A stretch of 64,000 nt of DNA, taken from Combretum micranthum (taxonomy: Eukaryota; Streptophyta; Magnoliopsida; Myrtales; Combretaceae). Within the stretch, counting starts at the first letter, position 1. Every line of letters starts with the position of its first letter. The notes beneath the pieces are model-generated. The model was not told where the DNA came from, searched no databases, and saw only the letters and a program-made list of their open reading frames with translations. Of this stretch, positions 11,911-23,488 are shown in pieces. The position numbers were made by a program, and so were the translations under genes. The stretch is from assembly GCA_024138025.1 (NCBI GenBank), contig JAMXBD010000427.1, positions 310,001-374,000 of the forward strand, given 5' to 3'.

Positions 11911-12693
11911 TGATGCGAACCCTAGGTATATTAAACTTAGAACCCAACTATCGTAAATTGGAATGGAATCTCGACGATCATCTTGAAACAAGTGGTGAAA
12001 TGGAACTAGACCCCAACCAAACCTATTGATTGAAACCTGAGTTATCATGTTGATTTCCCCAAGTGATTAGATCGAAGAAATCAGATGGAGTTCGTTCACA
12101 AAGAACAAGAGAGAGTATTCTCACAAATGTGATTTTCATTCAATGATAAGTGTAAAACAAAGCATACATTAGGGTTTATAGTCTTCAAAACTAACCAAAA
12201 CACTAAAAAAATAAAAAATAAATAAAACAACATGCAATAAAAAATACACTTGCGAATTTAAAACAAGGCTGACGGCTTATATTTTGAAGAAGCTTCGGTG
12301 GCCTTCAAGGCCCGCTAGTAAGCTGACGGCCTAAGTCTCTAAGCTGGCGGCTAGATGTCGGCTTACACTTTAGGCCAGTCATTTGCCCTAATAAAGGCTG
12401 GTGGTTTAGGGCCAGCATATCTCCCATGCGGTCTTGAGTTGCTAGTCGTCAATGTAAATCTCATCTTGGAGTTCTCCAAACCTTTATCAACCTCTTTAGA
12501 AGCTTGAATGATGTGAACTAGTGTCAATTCTTCCTTGGTGAAGCTTGATTCCTTCTCTTGCAACTCCAACACTAACCCGTGCAAAGCTTCTCTCATCTGC
12601 TTAGCTCTAGCCCTTGTCATTGGACCTCCAACACCTTATAGTGGATCATTGAAGTTGTTGGTTAGCTCATGTGATGTCCTATGATCTCCATCA
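11911..12693 (-). mobile_element. LTR of element B (minus orientation)
   Basis: TGATGCGAACC ... GATCTCCATCA, about 783 bp. Inverted relative to the LTR at 16557-17347 and homologous to its reverse complement. A frame on the minus strand (12620-12363, starting MTRARAKQMREALHGL) is the polyprotein tail that typically overlaps the LTR in this family. Confidence 0.82.
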
Positions 12694-12707
12694 TTCTCCC
12701 CTTCCTC
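12694..12707 (-). promoter_or_regulatory. Polypurine tract of element B
   Basis: Minus strand GAGGAAGGGGAGAA, ending at the LTR boundary. Confidence 0.75.
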
Positions 12708-12719
12708 AAAAAGATTCGT

Positions 12720-13856
12720 CCTCGAATCACCTGCATCATACAAAGAGAGATCAGAAACATTAAAACTAGTACTTACATTACTATATTAACTTGGTAAGTC
12801 TATTTTGTAAGCGTTGTCATTGATGCGCTCCAACACTTGAAAAGGTCTATCTCCCTTAGGTTGCAACCTAGACTTCCTCTGAGTAGCAAATCTCTCCTTT
12901 CTTAAATGCACCTACACCCAATCCCTCGACTAGAAGACAACTTTCACATGACCCTTATTGGCCCGACGAGCATAGTGCTCATTCTTTTTCTCAATGTTAG
13001 CCCGAACCTTGACATTTGACTCCCTGACAAATTTTGCTTTGTTCTTCCCATCAAGATCAACACATTCATTAGCAGACAAAGGTATAATATCCAAAGGAGT
13101 CAAAGGATTAAAACTATACACAAGCTCAAATGGTGAATGAGATGTAGTGAAATGCATAGTCCTATTATATGCAAACTCAACATGTGGCAAACATTTTTTT
13201 CCCATTGTTTCAAGTTCTTCTGAATCACAGCATGCAACAAGGTCGAAAGAGTCCTATTGACTACTTTCGTTTAACCATCCGTCTGAGGATGTGCAATAGT
13301 GGAGAACAACAGTTTTGTATCTACCTTATTCTACAAAGTACGCTAGAAATGACTCAAAAACTTTACATCCCTATAGCTTACAATGGATCTAGGCAAGCCA
13401 CGCAAATGCACAATTTCCTTAATGAACATATCAGCAATATGTTGTGCATCAGTCGTCTTTGAACATGCAATAAAGTGAGACACCTTACTAAACCTATCAA
13501 CAACAACAAATATGCTATCTTTACCATTTTGAGTTCAAGGTAATCCTAAAACAAAGTCCATAGAAATGTCAGTCCAGGGTTGATTAGGCACAAGCAATGG
13601 GATATATTCTCCATGAGGCACTACTTTGGATTTAGTCTTTTCTACATGCAATGCACTTGTCACACACATCTTGTACATCATGTTTCATTTTAGGCAATAA
13701 AAATGTTCATGCAAAATATCCAAAGTCTTCCTTTTATCTGGCCAAATATATATATATATATCCAAAGTCTTTTTCACACAAAAATATCCCATTAGTCCAC
13801 CCGCATGTGTCTCCCTCACAAGTGATTCACGCATAGAACTTTCAGGCACACAAAGC
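12720..13856 (-). pseudogene. Integrase core and C-terminus, element B
   Basis: The frame 13205-12930 shows [20 protein letters not shown] and [14 protein letters not shown] sequence from the end of the core. The rest is readable only as interrupted homology: plus-strand complements of RFSKVSHF around 13480-13500 and of the C-terminal ERINDNAYK block at about 12815-12835. A (TA)n insertion near 13747-13760 and many stops mark it as old. Order relative to RNase H and the LTR is canonical. Confidence 0.72.
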
Positions 13857-14242
13857 TTATCTTTTAAAACAAATATCCATCATGCCTATAGAAATAAGCA
13901 TATCCAGACCCAGAACAAGAGCCCAAATTTGACTAAAATTAGCATCAGTCTCATACAAATCCTTAATGAGTTCAAATCCAAGCAATTTGGTATGTAAAGA
14001 AGTTAAGAGTGAGTACCTTTGAGACAGGACATCAGCCATCACATTCTCTTTTCCTTGCTTGTACTTAATCATATAAGGAAAAGTCTCAATAAATTCCAGC
14101 CACTTCGCATGTCTCTTGTTCAACAAGGTCCTCACTAAAGCATAAAATTCTTGGCCATAGATAGTGTACCTTGAGAATTCAGGAATTTCAAGCTCTCAGA
14201 ATGAATGATGAACTCCATTGGCCATAGATAGTGTTGCCATGT
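13857..14242 (-). pseudogene. RNase H end and integrase zinc-domain region, element B
   Basis: The 92-residue frame 14135-13857 includes [19 protein letters not shown] and [18 protein letters not shown], the end of RNase H leading to the integrase. A short duplicated stretch (GGCCATAGATAGTGTTGCC-like, near 14153-14170 and 14219-14240) separates it from the upstream frame. Confidence 0.78.
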
Positions 14243-14776
14243 CTACAGGGTCCTCACTAAAGCATAAAATTCTTTGTCATAAATCAGGTAGTTTAATGCG
14301 ACATCACTAAACTTTTTGCTGAAGTAACCAATTGGTTTGGAATCCTGCATCAAAACACCACCAATACCTTTCTCAGAAGCATCGCATTCAATTTCAAAAA
14401 CATTTTCAAAATTAGGTAGACCAAGCAACGGTGCATTGGTTAACTTATCTTTCAGAACATTAAAAGCCTTTTTATGCATTTCAGTCCATTTAAACTCAAC
14501 ATTCTTTTTAACAAGGCCATTTAAAGGAACTACTATAGAACTAAAATCTGTTACAAATCTCCGATAAAAGCTTGCTAATCCATGAAAACTCCTTACCTCA
14601 CTCGCATTCCTTGGTGTTGGCCATTCCCGGATTGCCTTCATCTTCTCCTCATCAATGGCAATTCCATGTATACCTACAACAAACCCAAGAAACACCACAG
14701 TTTCCATACAAAAGGTGCACTTCTTCAAATTGGCATACAATTTATTTTCTCTCAGAATAGTGAAAACACATTGCAA
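14243..14776 (-). pseudogene. RT thumb, connection and RNase H, element B
   Basis: A 177-residue frame: KLYANLKKCTFCMETVVFLG, the connection VRSFHGLASFYRRFV, then RNase H with its first catalytic aspartate (FEIECDASEKGIGGVLM) and glutamate (YDKEFYALV). It retains the segment deleted from element A and serves as the local reference for the family. Confidence 0.85.
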
Positions 14777-14788
14777 ATGTCGAACATG

Positions 14789-15140
14789 CTAATCTAAATT
14801 CTTGCTGTAAACTAGAATGTCACAAAAATATACAACAACAGATCTCCCAATAAAAGCACAAAGAACATGATTCATTAACCTCATAAAAGTGCTAGGTGTG
14901 TTTGTTAGTCCAAAAGGCATTACCATCCACTCATATAAACCATGTATTTTTACAAGCCGTTTTCCACTCATCTCCCTCTTTCATGTGAATTTGATAATAA
15001 CCATTCTTTAAATCAAATTTGGAAAACAAACAAGCACCATGCAACTCATCAAGCATATCATTAAGTCTAGGAATGGGATGTCGATACTTAAGTGTGATCT
15101 TGTTGATTGCTCAATAGTCTACACACATATGCTATGTTCC
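14789..15140 (-). pseudogene. Reverse transcriptase fingers/palm, element B
   Basis: The frame 14971-14789 has [20 protein letters not shown] and YFCDI in place of the YFDDI box, so one catalytic aspartate is changed to Cys. To its right, other frames carry [22 protein letters not shown] and LFSKFDL with intervening stops and a frameshift near 14945. Confidence 0.8.
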
Positions 15141-15545
15141 ATCCTTCTTTGGCACCAATATAACGGGAACTGAACATTGGCTAAGACTCTCTCTTATGAA
15201 CCCTTTTCCTATCAGCTCATCCACCTATTTCTGAATCTCCTTGGTTTCTTCTGGATTTGCTCGACAAGTTGGCCGATCAGGAATTGAAGCACTTGAAATA
15301 AAGTCAATCTGGTGTTCAATGCCTCTTACTGGAGGCAACCCCTTGGTATCTCTTCGGGAAACAAGTCTTCAAATTCTTGCAAGAGAGACACAACTACACT
15401 TAGCAAAGAAGGGTTAAGGTCATTAGTAGTAAAATACACATCCTTGTACATAAGTACAAGTAGTTGTTGCTTTGACAATATTGCATTCTTAACCTCACTT
15501 TTTTTTTGCAACTCCACTCTCTCCTACAATTTTCTCTCCACTAAG
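15141..15545 (-). pseudogene. Protease-RT linker of element B
   Basis: Includes sequence complementary to the PEETKEIQ and [11 protein letters not shown] blocks preceding RT, and the 63-residue frame 15517-15326 (NDLNPSLLSVVVSLLQEFEDLFPEEIP), the linker common to this family. The element stops at about 15545, where unrelated sequence begins. Gag and protease of B are absent. Confidence 0.7.
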
Positions 15546-15789
15546 TACTTTTGATTAGAGGTAACTCAAATCGTCCATATCATTTGATTGTTTTCTTTAT
15601 CGGTTTTGGAAGTTGTTTGATCTGGTTGATTATCTGCTATTAGGATTTTAGTTTTGGTGTCTTGGTAATTTAAAAAAAAAAAAGGAAAATTCGTGCAAAA
15701 AAATAAGGAAAAAATGTCTTTTGGTTCTTTGGTGAAAATTGTGATTTTTACATCTAGGGTTTGATTTAAAAAAAAAGAGTTAAATACGA
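15546..15789. other. Joint between the two inverted half-elements
   Basis: About 240 bp, rich in A/T homopolymers, with no strong similarity to either half. It may be diverged gag-protease spacer of element E or filler DNA. Confidence 0.5.
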
Positions 15790-16192
15790 GTGAATTATAA
15801 CAAATCTATCTTTCATACAAGATGTTTGGTGAATGAGAAGGTTTGCAAGTTAGATATTGACAGTGGAAGTTTTTATAAATATTGTTAATACCTTGTTGGT
15901 GGAAAAATTGGGTTTGAAAACTTTGAAGCTTGGAGCACCATACAAAATATAGATGATTGTGGAGAATTTATGGTGACTGAGCAAGTTTGGATTGCCTTTG
16001 ATATTTGAAAATATTGTGATGAAATTTTATGTGATGTAATTCCAATACAATATGTTCATATTTTGTTGGGGCGACCATGGAAGTCTAAAAGGAAAGCTAA
16101 GTATGATGGATGCAAAGATTGTTATTCTTTAGTTTTCAGCCAAAAACTAGTGATTTTAGTGCCTCTTAATCCATGGGAAGCTATTGAAGATT
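15790..16192 (+). pseudogene. Aspartic protease of element E
   Basis: Reading SIFHTRCLVNEKVCKL then DIDSGS, the protease active-site D-S-G, then VTEQVWIAFDI, DEILCDVIPIQYVHILLGRPW and a YSLVF tail typical of the CRM-like protease domain. In-frame stops occur after FYKYC and after FDI. It is the plus-strand half of the inverted pair and lacks gag upstream. Confidence 0.78.
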
Positions 16193-16542
16193 AAATGAGG
16201 ATTGCAAGGCGATTCAAGAAAAGAGAAGAAGAAAAGATTGCTCTAGAAAGACAAAAGAGTGAAGAAAAGATTGAGAAAGATGAAAAAAATGAGAGTGTGA
16301 GAGAGGAAAAGAGTGATGAAAACACTTTGGTGAGCACTGAGGAACAAGAATGTGAAACACTGGAGAGTGATATTTGCTTATCAACCAATGATTTTTCTTT
16401 TCTTAGTGAAATTGATTCATCGGTATAGGAACTCAAAGAAATGTGTCCTCAAGAAGATCAAGATGAAATAAAGCCTCAACCTAATTTCCTTTCTTGCAAC
16501 TTAGAAGAGTCCAAGAGTGGAGATTTGAGGACAAATCTTTTC
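16193..16542 (+). pseudogene. Charged protease-RT linker fused to the polyprotein tail, element E
   Basis: The frame 16195-16428 is a highly charged Lys/Glu-rich linker (KKREEEKIALERQKSEEKI), likely coiled-coil. It corresponds to the linker in elements C and D. Shortly after its stop, the text reads GDLRTNLFEEGGND, which is the very end of integrase. RT, RNase H and integrase are therefore deleted and the linker is joined to the pol 3' end near 16500-16530. Confidence 0.75.
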
Positions 16543-16556
16543 GAAGAAGGAGGGAA
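16543..16556 (+). promoter_or_regulatory. Polypurine tract of element E
   Basis: GAAGAAGGAGGGAA directly before the LTR start TGATATG. Confidence 0.75.
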
Positions 16557-16853
16557 TGATATGATCCTAGAAGTATCAAATTTAAATCCAACCAAGATCG
16601 AGTCCAAATCTTTGTTTTAAGGGATTAAAGATTCAATAGCTAGAGTTTTAATGCTAAAAACTCGAGTCCAAAGAACTAAGGATATTTACAAAATAGTTTA
16701 GGACTCGAAAGATTAAAGTTATGGAGTTGTTGCATATTACACCGCCAGCCTTCATTGATTAATTTGCTGACCTCCATTATAATTTGATGACTTTTGGAAT
16801 TTCTTTTGTGGCATTTCAAATTTCTTTATTTTTGTTGACGTATGATTAATTAT

Positions 16854-17008
16854 AATTATGTTTTTCAGTTACATTGTCAGTTATATAACTAGCATAATTA
16901 TGTTTTTCAGTTATATTGTCAGTTATGTAACTAGCATAATTATGTTTTTCAGTTATGTTGTCAATTATGTAACTGCTATAATTCTATTTTCAGTTACGAT
17001 TATGTAAT
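16854..17008 (+). repeat. 42-bp tandem repeat in U3, three copies plus a partial
   Basis: The unit starts AATTATGTTTTTCAGTTA and includes GTCAGTTATATAACTAGCAT. The first copy contains the perfect 12-bp palindrome AGTTATATAACT. The array ends about 16 bp before the TATA box, as enhancer-like repeats do in other LTRs. Confidence 0.8.
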
Positions 17009-17023
17009 TGCGTTGTAATAGCC

Positions 17024-17033
17024 TATATATAAA
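17024..17033 (+). promoter_or_regulatory. TATA box of LTR E
   Basis: TATATATAAA in the context GCCTATATATAAAGG, just downstream of the U3 repeats. Transcription would start about 30 nt later. Confidence 0.7.
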
Positions 17034-17352
17034 GGCTAGTAGACACTTAATGTAAAAATCAGATTATGGGATCATTTCTATGAATGAAATTGAGAGTTTT
17101 CTCTCTTTAATTCTTTGATGAACTTGTATTGAACTTATCAAGAGTTTCTCGTGGCATTCAATCCCCAAGTTATCAATCGGTTTGTCATTACCGATTGTGA
17201 AGTCTTTGACTATACCAAGGTTCCTGCTTCATTATAAGCAACGGGTCATGGTTTCCACCAGATTGCTTGGACGATCCTTGGGTTCGAATTCTATCGTCAA
17301 TCATTGGGTCTTAGGTTTCATATACCTAGGATTCTCGTTTTGCATCATTTGG

Positions 17353-18750
17353 TATAGACCTTGTCTATACACATATTTTATTTAAGGTCCAAATTTAAAT
17401 ATATTGATCTTTTTTTAATCCTATCGTGTATTTTTAACCCTAGTAATTCATTTATAAATTATCACTTTCTAACTAATAGGCTTTTAAAATTAATCATTTT
17501 ATTTTATACTTGAAATCTAAGGCTATCTATGATTACTTGTTGAGTTATTAGACTCGCGTTAGGAAATCTTGTCTCTTATTGCCTAGGAATTTATTTATCT
17601 TGATTATTGATGATTGTAAATTTTCTAATGCTACTTTATGATTTAAAATACTTAAGAGATCTCGATAACCATTATATCCTCATCTAATATGTATAGACTT
17701 ATTTTCTAATTACCAAATTTAAAGTAGAAAAGTTTTGGGGTCTATAATATCAACCGATTTATTATCAATCATCGATTATCCAAGGTTAGGAAAGTTATAT
17801 TTTGTGTTTCAAAATTTTATTGGTAGGGATTCTAATCTTCCTAGTTAGTCACACTTTAATATTTTTAAATCACGAAAAATCAGGAGTGATCTTTGCAACT
17901 TTCTCAAAGTTCTTCAAAATTATAAATTATATTTTTGATAATTATCATATTCAAGTTGTGTATATTTAGGGGGTTTACAAAAGAAACACTATCAATTGGT
18001 AGAAACAAGAAGAACAAACAGCGGAGGAAGAGGATTATCATGGCTTAATAAGTCTAAAAGAATTTAGTAAAGGAACAGATTTGTGGTAGAAACACTATAG
18101 GATAGTTGTTCATTTAGGGTTTTGACATCAAAAGAGAGAAAAAGGAGAAAGGGAACTTACTTTTCTTAGTGTCGTTGGCGATTCAAGAGTAAACGTATAG
18201 TTGTGATTGCCTTTTGTGGGTAGACATCTACGTAGAGAATCCGAAATGCTAAGGTAAACAAAGAGATATGAGAGAGATTGTCGTCGTTCATGTTGGTGGC
18301 TTCACTAACTTTATTGGTTCTCTCTTTTGGATCTGCTAGCTATTGCTTTACTCTTGCCCTTTCCCAGTGGAAGTTCACCATTCATCAAGTTTGTTTTCTC
18401 ATAGATATCGTTCATGTAAGAATGGGCAATAGGGTTGATTGTTGATTCATTACATAAGATTATTGTGCCGGAGGTATGTTCAAGATTGAATTTTAGTTTA
18501 ACTTTTTGATAGGGTGCATTTGGTTTAGGGAAAACCTTTGTGTTTTGAAAAGTCCCTTAATTTGATTAAATATATGGAGTTTCAGTTTGAAGTTGTGCTA
18601 ATGCTTTTCCAATAATGTACATATATTAGTTTATTGGATCCTCTAACAACTTGATTCATGTGTCTTATCAATTCTACATTTTCCAAGTGATATTGTGTTG
18701 ACTTAGATCAATTGTTTTCCTTTTTCCTGAGTAGATTTTTATATAATAAT
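17353..18750. other. Intergenic DNA between insertions, no recognised gene
   Basis: It continues the sequence that flanks the inverted pair on the left side. No long frame, terminal repeat or RNA gene is visible. Probably old, unclassified DNA. Confidence 0.5.
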
Positions 18751-20734
18751 TGTCAGCCCCGGAAAATTTCAGTAAATAATTTCAAAATGAACTTCGAAAA
18801 TAAACCTTAAAAATCACTCCAAATTAAAACCGAATTTCGATAAATCCTAAATTACGAACGAATCCAAAAATTTCTCAATCTTGAGAAAATCTAAAATAAA
18901 ATAAGGACTACAAAAGTCCTTAAGTCCAAAAACCATTACGTAAGATAAACTTCTTACCTAATCTACAATTCATAAAAATCGGGATAAAAATATAACACAG
19001 TGATAATTTGCTAAAAAGCAAGTTAATCCATAACATGACAATTTGAAGGATCAGGAAATCACCAAAGGCCAATTCCATAAGTAGGCTTTGGCACGATTAA
19101 GAAAACTTCATCTGCCAATAATAGAATATAGACTTTGGAAATTCCCCAAACGACCAGACTAATAATCCTAAGAGACGGAAATCACAATAAAGCCCTAACG
19201 ATCAAATCAAACCCCCAAGAATCATAGAATGAGTTAGAAATTAAAATCTCGTAATCTTAAGAAGGAAGAATTCAGGAAACAAAATAACAAATTAGATAAT
19301 CCTTAAAGTTAACCAATTGTTCATAAAACCTTAAATCGAAGCAAAAATAAATTCGAAAACAAAACACTATGAAGATCCTTTTTAAAAGCAAATTATAAAA
19401 ATCAAGATTTCCCAAAATCATCCCAAAAATCGATAATTGACTCAAACTCAAGAAAATCATATCTGGTAACCATTACCGATATAATTCCGAATATGATAAT
19501 TCAATTCAAGATTTCCGAAAGCAATAAGAGATATTGAATGCTTATGAAAATAAAATTTAAAATAAATTTCTCAAACTAAATACGTTGTATAAACAGAAAA
19601 TCTCAGTTTCCAAATTGGCAAAGGTCTAAACTGGAAAATCATCCGAAAACCCTAACCGGAATACAATAGTGTAAGTCCGGCAATCTAGCGTCCTTAACTC
19701 TAGAGGCCGAAAGATAGTTTAAATAAGTAGAATAGCTCGTAGTAATATAAGTTTGTTCACAAATATCAGATTGGTAAATTTTTGACCTATCTCGAACCCG
19801 TTCGGATACAGACTTCGTAAAGCGTGTCCCAGCACTCGAGATATCAAAAATATACCATTAGTACCGTTAGACTCGTAATTCCATGAGATTTCTAAATATA
19901 TTAGTTACATAATTTTTCGGGTTATAAAAGCTACAGTTATAACCTTTTTATCGTATTTTCATTTCTACCGGTAATTGATTATTCTTTTGCACTATTCATT
20001 TTTTTTCATTACACAATTTTATTATTATTATTATTATTATTTTTATACCCTGGGTTCCTAGTAATCAAGTAAACTTCGAAAACCAGAAAATTTAACCCTA
20101 AACCGGTTTAGTTCAAACTTTGTGAGAAAGACCGAGATACCCTAATTCCGGCTTTTCCTCGGTTTCCAAATAAGAAACTTTTATAAGCAAAACTAATTTT
20201 GAATATAGTTCTTGATTATATTTCAAACCAAGAAAAGATCAGATTTTAAGAAAATTTTAATTCCGGGTCATCCTGAGACCCATTATAGAAAAGCGTGCCC
20301 CGGAACTAGAATTTCAAAAATTTCTTTATGAATACTCATTTGAATCGAAATAAAATAAGGATTTCAAAAAATTATTTTTCATAATTTTCCGGCTTACGAA
20401 AAATACAGTTATAGCCTTTTTATTCGTATTTCCTTACTAACGGAAATTAAATTGTCTTGTCAACTATTCCTCACTATTCAAAAAGTACAACCTATGACTA
20501 CCTATTAGCTCTACAAGCCTAACCTTTACCATCACTAAATCAACTCCTTCTTTCCATAACTTTTGTCCCTTAACTTCTCTTACACTCTTAACAATTTCAC
20601 ATCAAGTTAAATCAATCAAAACAAAGTCAAATCAAACTTTTTCTTTCCCCCCCTCATGAATAGTGATGGACGAAATTGCCCCCCTTCAATGCTCCATTTG
20701 AATTTCTTTTACTTCTTTAACCTAATTCCAACTC

Positions 20735-20742
20735 TATATAAA
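20735..20742 (+). promoter_or_regulatory. TATA box of solo LTR X
   Basis: TATATAAA in CTCTATATAAACT, followed by a CT-rich start region. This implies a U3 of about 2 kb and an R-U5 of about 2.7 kb. Confidence 0.6.
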
Positions 20743-22345
20743 CTATTTTTCTCTTCTCTCCTCATTCTTTCACTTTCCAAAGTTACAAAGTAAAAAGCTC
20801 TCAAAATTCTCCATTTTTCCCCTCTTGGCCGAAACTTTAAGGCTCCCCAATACACACACAAACTCCCATTTCTTCTTTTCTCTCTATTTTCTTCAAGTAG
20901 TAAACGTTCCATCCCTTCCACTCATGAAATTTGTATGGCTAAGTGATTTTTGGATATCTCAACTCCATGTTCATGATCTTTTAGTTGGAAATGAGATATC
21001 AAAACAAAAATCCCGAAATTACCAAGTGGATCTATTTTTAAGGAAGCTTTCATACCAAAAGCTTTATGTTTCTCCATCAAAAGTATTTTGAATAAAGATC
21101 TTTTGTAAAATATAGTTTTTATGTTTTCAAAACCTATTTAAGCATTGATATAGTAGATCTATCATTTGCTACTCTTATTCATGTAGACATTTAAGATCTT
21201 CTCATTTGAGTTTATGTGCATTATAGTTTTTAATGCTTTGTCTTAGTAAATAACCTTCCTAGTATGTAGATCATGGTTAGATAAGTTAACAAAGTCAAAA
21301 GGAAAACGCTTTTCAAATATGAATTGTGTAAATTCGGATCACTTTGAAAACCTAAGTCAAAAACACTTTTATTCAACTTCTAAACATAGATTTTATAAGA
21401 GAAATGAAGCCTATGGGTAATAGATAATGTATAGTAGTATTTTTCTATGAGTCTAAATGAGTTTTTACTAAAGAAATGTTGGAACAAGAAATAAGTCCAT
21501 AGAAGTTTTGAGCTAAAAGTCATGTAGATAAAATTCGTAATAATGGATCGTAGGGTTAGAAAACACTATTTTTCACTTCAAAAATGGTATTTTCTTAATT
21601 AATGAAGTCCTTAGGGTATGAGTATAATAAATACTTAAAGTTTTGAGTATAAAATGTATTTTTCTCAAAGGAATCAACTTGAAAGTGGAATTTTCTAAAT
21701 TCGGATTTTTGGAAACCCTAGTAGAAGACCACTTAAAGTTTACAAATGTGGATTTTATTAAAAGAAATAAAGGCCTTAGGATATAACTAATATAAGGGTC
21801 AAAATTTCTTTAAACAAAGTAAGTTTTTCTAAAGAGAATCCTTGTAATATGTAGTTGTGGTCAAGTGTAGTGAATTCACTTACTAAACATTGGTATGAAA
21901 TGGTTTCTAAGAAAAGTTTATTTTCAAATTCTTTAAAACTAAAGAGTTATAAGAACATAGACTCATTAGAGTTCATATCATGACATTCATGATAGGGAAA
22001 ATCATTACCATTGCATTTAGTTTCATTTTACACTTAGGAATCTTAAGTGCATTCATGAAAACCACATTTTCGGAATTTATAACACCGCTGTACAGATCTG
22101 ATCCCTCATTTCCGAGGCTTAGATATTTTCAAAACTTGATTTAAACTTCGTATTTAGAAAGCTCTTCCGAAGTAGATAGAAATCGATATAAAATTTGCGA
22201 GATTCCGAGTTAAAATGACCAAGTTATGGCCGTTTTAAGTTGGAATTCCCGCTTAGGACGCGAATTACGAATTTGATAAGTTCGTATGAAGTCGTTGGAT
22301 TAGTTTGAGTGGAAATACTGATTAGAGTATTTCTTCCTTTTTAGG

Positions 22346-22415
22346 TTATCCCAAGTTCGACGATTCCCTACCACCGGACTATTATTACTAGAAGACCGGT
22401 GATCCAATGGCTGAG
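22346..22415 (+). other. Putative 70-nt leader exon in solo LTR X
   Basis: Acceptor CTTTTTAG before it and donor GTGAGTTTTC after it. The reverse-oriented copy at 50946-51015 has the same length and the same signals. Confidence 0.5.
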
Positions 22416-23488
22416 TGAGTTTTCTCCTTGTTTTGTTACCTTGATTGTGCTTGTAATTAGTCGCATTAGAATTTTAGGAACAAGATAAAAATCGATATGA
22501 ATGGGGATGGGATATATGATGAGACTGTGATGAATGTATGCCAAGGAATACTAAAGCATATCGAAACCACGATTTGATTGGATAACTGCATGGTTCATAT
22601 TACATATGTGTATGATACTGCCTGGCCACTCTAAAGAATGTATAAATATTTTGACCTAAGCAAAAAGTAAATTGATCATGCATCGCATCGGACATATTGC
22701 ATTTGGTAGCGTGCTACTCCTACGCAGGTCGATCGGTATGGTCGTTGATTGCCTCGTTTGAATAACGAGCCGGTGCCAGAGCTCATTCTCGGGTACTAAG
22801 GCGCATGTGGATGCATCCTTGGATGAGCCTAGCCGAGTCGAGTGCTAAGAGCCGAGGGCTTGGGGACTAGCAGCGGTCGTGTAGACTCAATACCATTCCT
22901 AACCCAAGATACGGAGGGCGTAAATCCGTTCTGTGTGTGGGTTCGGTTACCCATACATAATTGCTTGCTCACGTGTTTGTTCATGCATAGCATATGATTG
23001 ATTAATAACTTGTTTGTTATGGTACGGAATTAAGGGAATTCTCACTAAGCTAGTGTAGCTTATACCCCAATAGTTGTTTAAATGAGCAGGTTATTCCAAG
23101 AATGCTAAGTGGGGACCAAGATGGTTGAAGTCGATAACGACTTCGGGATTCCGGCAAGATATAAGAATGCTTGAAGTTTTTGGCTAAGCTTTACGATTCG
23201 CTTTGTAATAGTTTTATGTAGTGAAGCCTTGGGATGAATGTAATTGAAGTTTGATAAACTGTATTTTGAAGTATAGTGTTTTGTATTTGGAGTATAGTGG
23301 ATTGTATTTCCTTTACATTGTTACTCAATTGTATCAACTTAAAATGTATCATTCCGATTTGTCTCCTTTATGTGTTAGACGCCTTGTACATAGTATGGAA
23401 GCCTTCGCGTGACTGAGGTGGTCATTCTTAGGCTTTAATATTGTGTACGGTGGACTGCCACGTTTAGGGTACCCTTCGGGGCGTGACA

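Larger units (their letters stand above)
16557..17347 (+). mobile_element. LTR of element E (plus orientation)
   Basis: TGATATGATCC ... TTTTGCATCA, about 791 bp. It has a TATA box, an upstream 42-bp tandem repeat and a leader, and its 3' end is the reverse complement of the LTR B start. It is followed directly by TTTGG. Confidence 0.85.
11906..17352. mobile_element. Head-to-head inverted pair of defective CRM-like elements (B minus, E plus) with 5-bp target duplication
   Basis: TTTGG at 11906-11910 and again at 17348-17352 directly flanks a unit that starts TGATGCGAACC and ends TTTTGCATCA. Left to right it holds a minus-orientation 3' LTR and PPT, minus-strand integrase, RNase H, RT and linker, an unrelated joint, plus-strand protease and linker, then a plus-orientation PPT and 3' LTR. 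Both outer ends are U5 ends. The perfect target duplication argues that the inverted structure existed before integration. Its halves carry complementary deletions. Confidence 0.8.
18751..23488 (+). mobile_element. Solo LTR, 4.7 kb, Del/Tekay-like family X
   Basis: Starts TGTCAGCCCCGGAA and ends CTTCGGGGCGTGACA, so the ends form an imperfect inverted repeat of about 14 bp. Flanks are ATAAT on the left and GTAAT on the right, a 5-bp target duplication with one mismatch. No internal domain is present, as after LTR-LTR recombination. It matches 49876-54630 in the opposite orientation along its length. An (ATT)n run sits near 20022-20043. A plus-strand TATA box and leader splice sites set the orientation. 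Confidence 0.8.

Noticed and set aside
17400..17500. Weak similarity between DNA right of the inverted dimer and 10790-10890
   Set aside because: Short, gapped and AT-rich. It could hint at a duplicated flank but cannot be supported by eye.
18000..18400. Possible host exon remnants between the inverted dimer and solo LTR
   Set aside because: Slightly higher GC but no frame over 60 codons, no splice-supported frame and no motif.
20825..21091. 88-codon plus-strand frame in solo LTR X
   Set aside because: Lies in the leader just after the TATA box, is not kept in the inverted copy, and has no recognisable domain.
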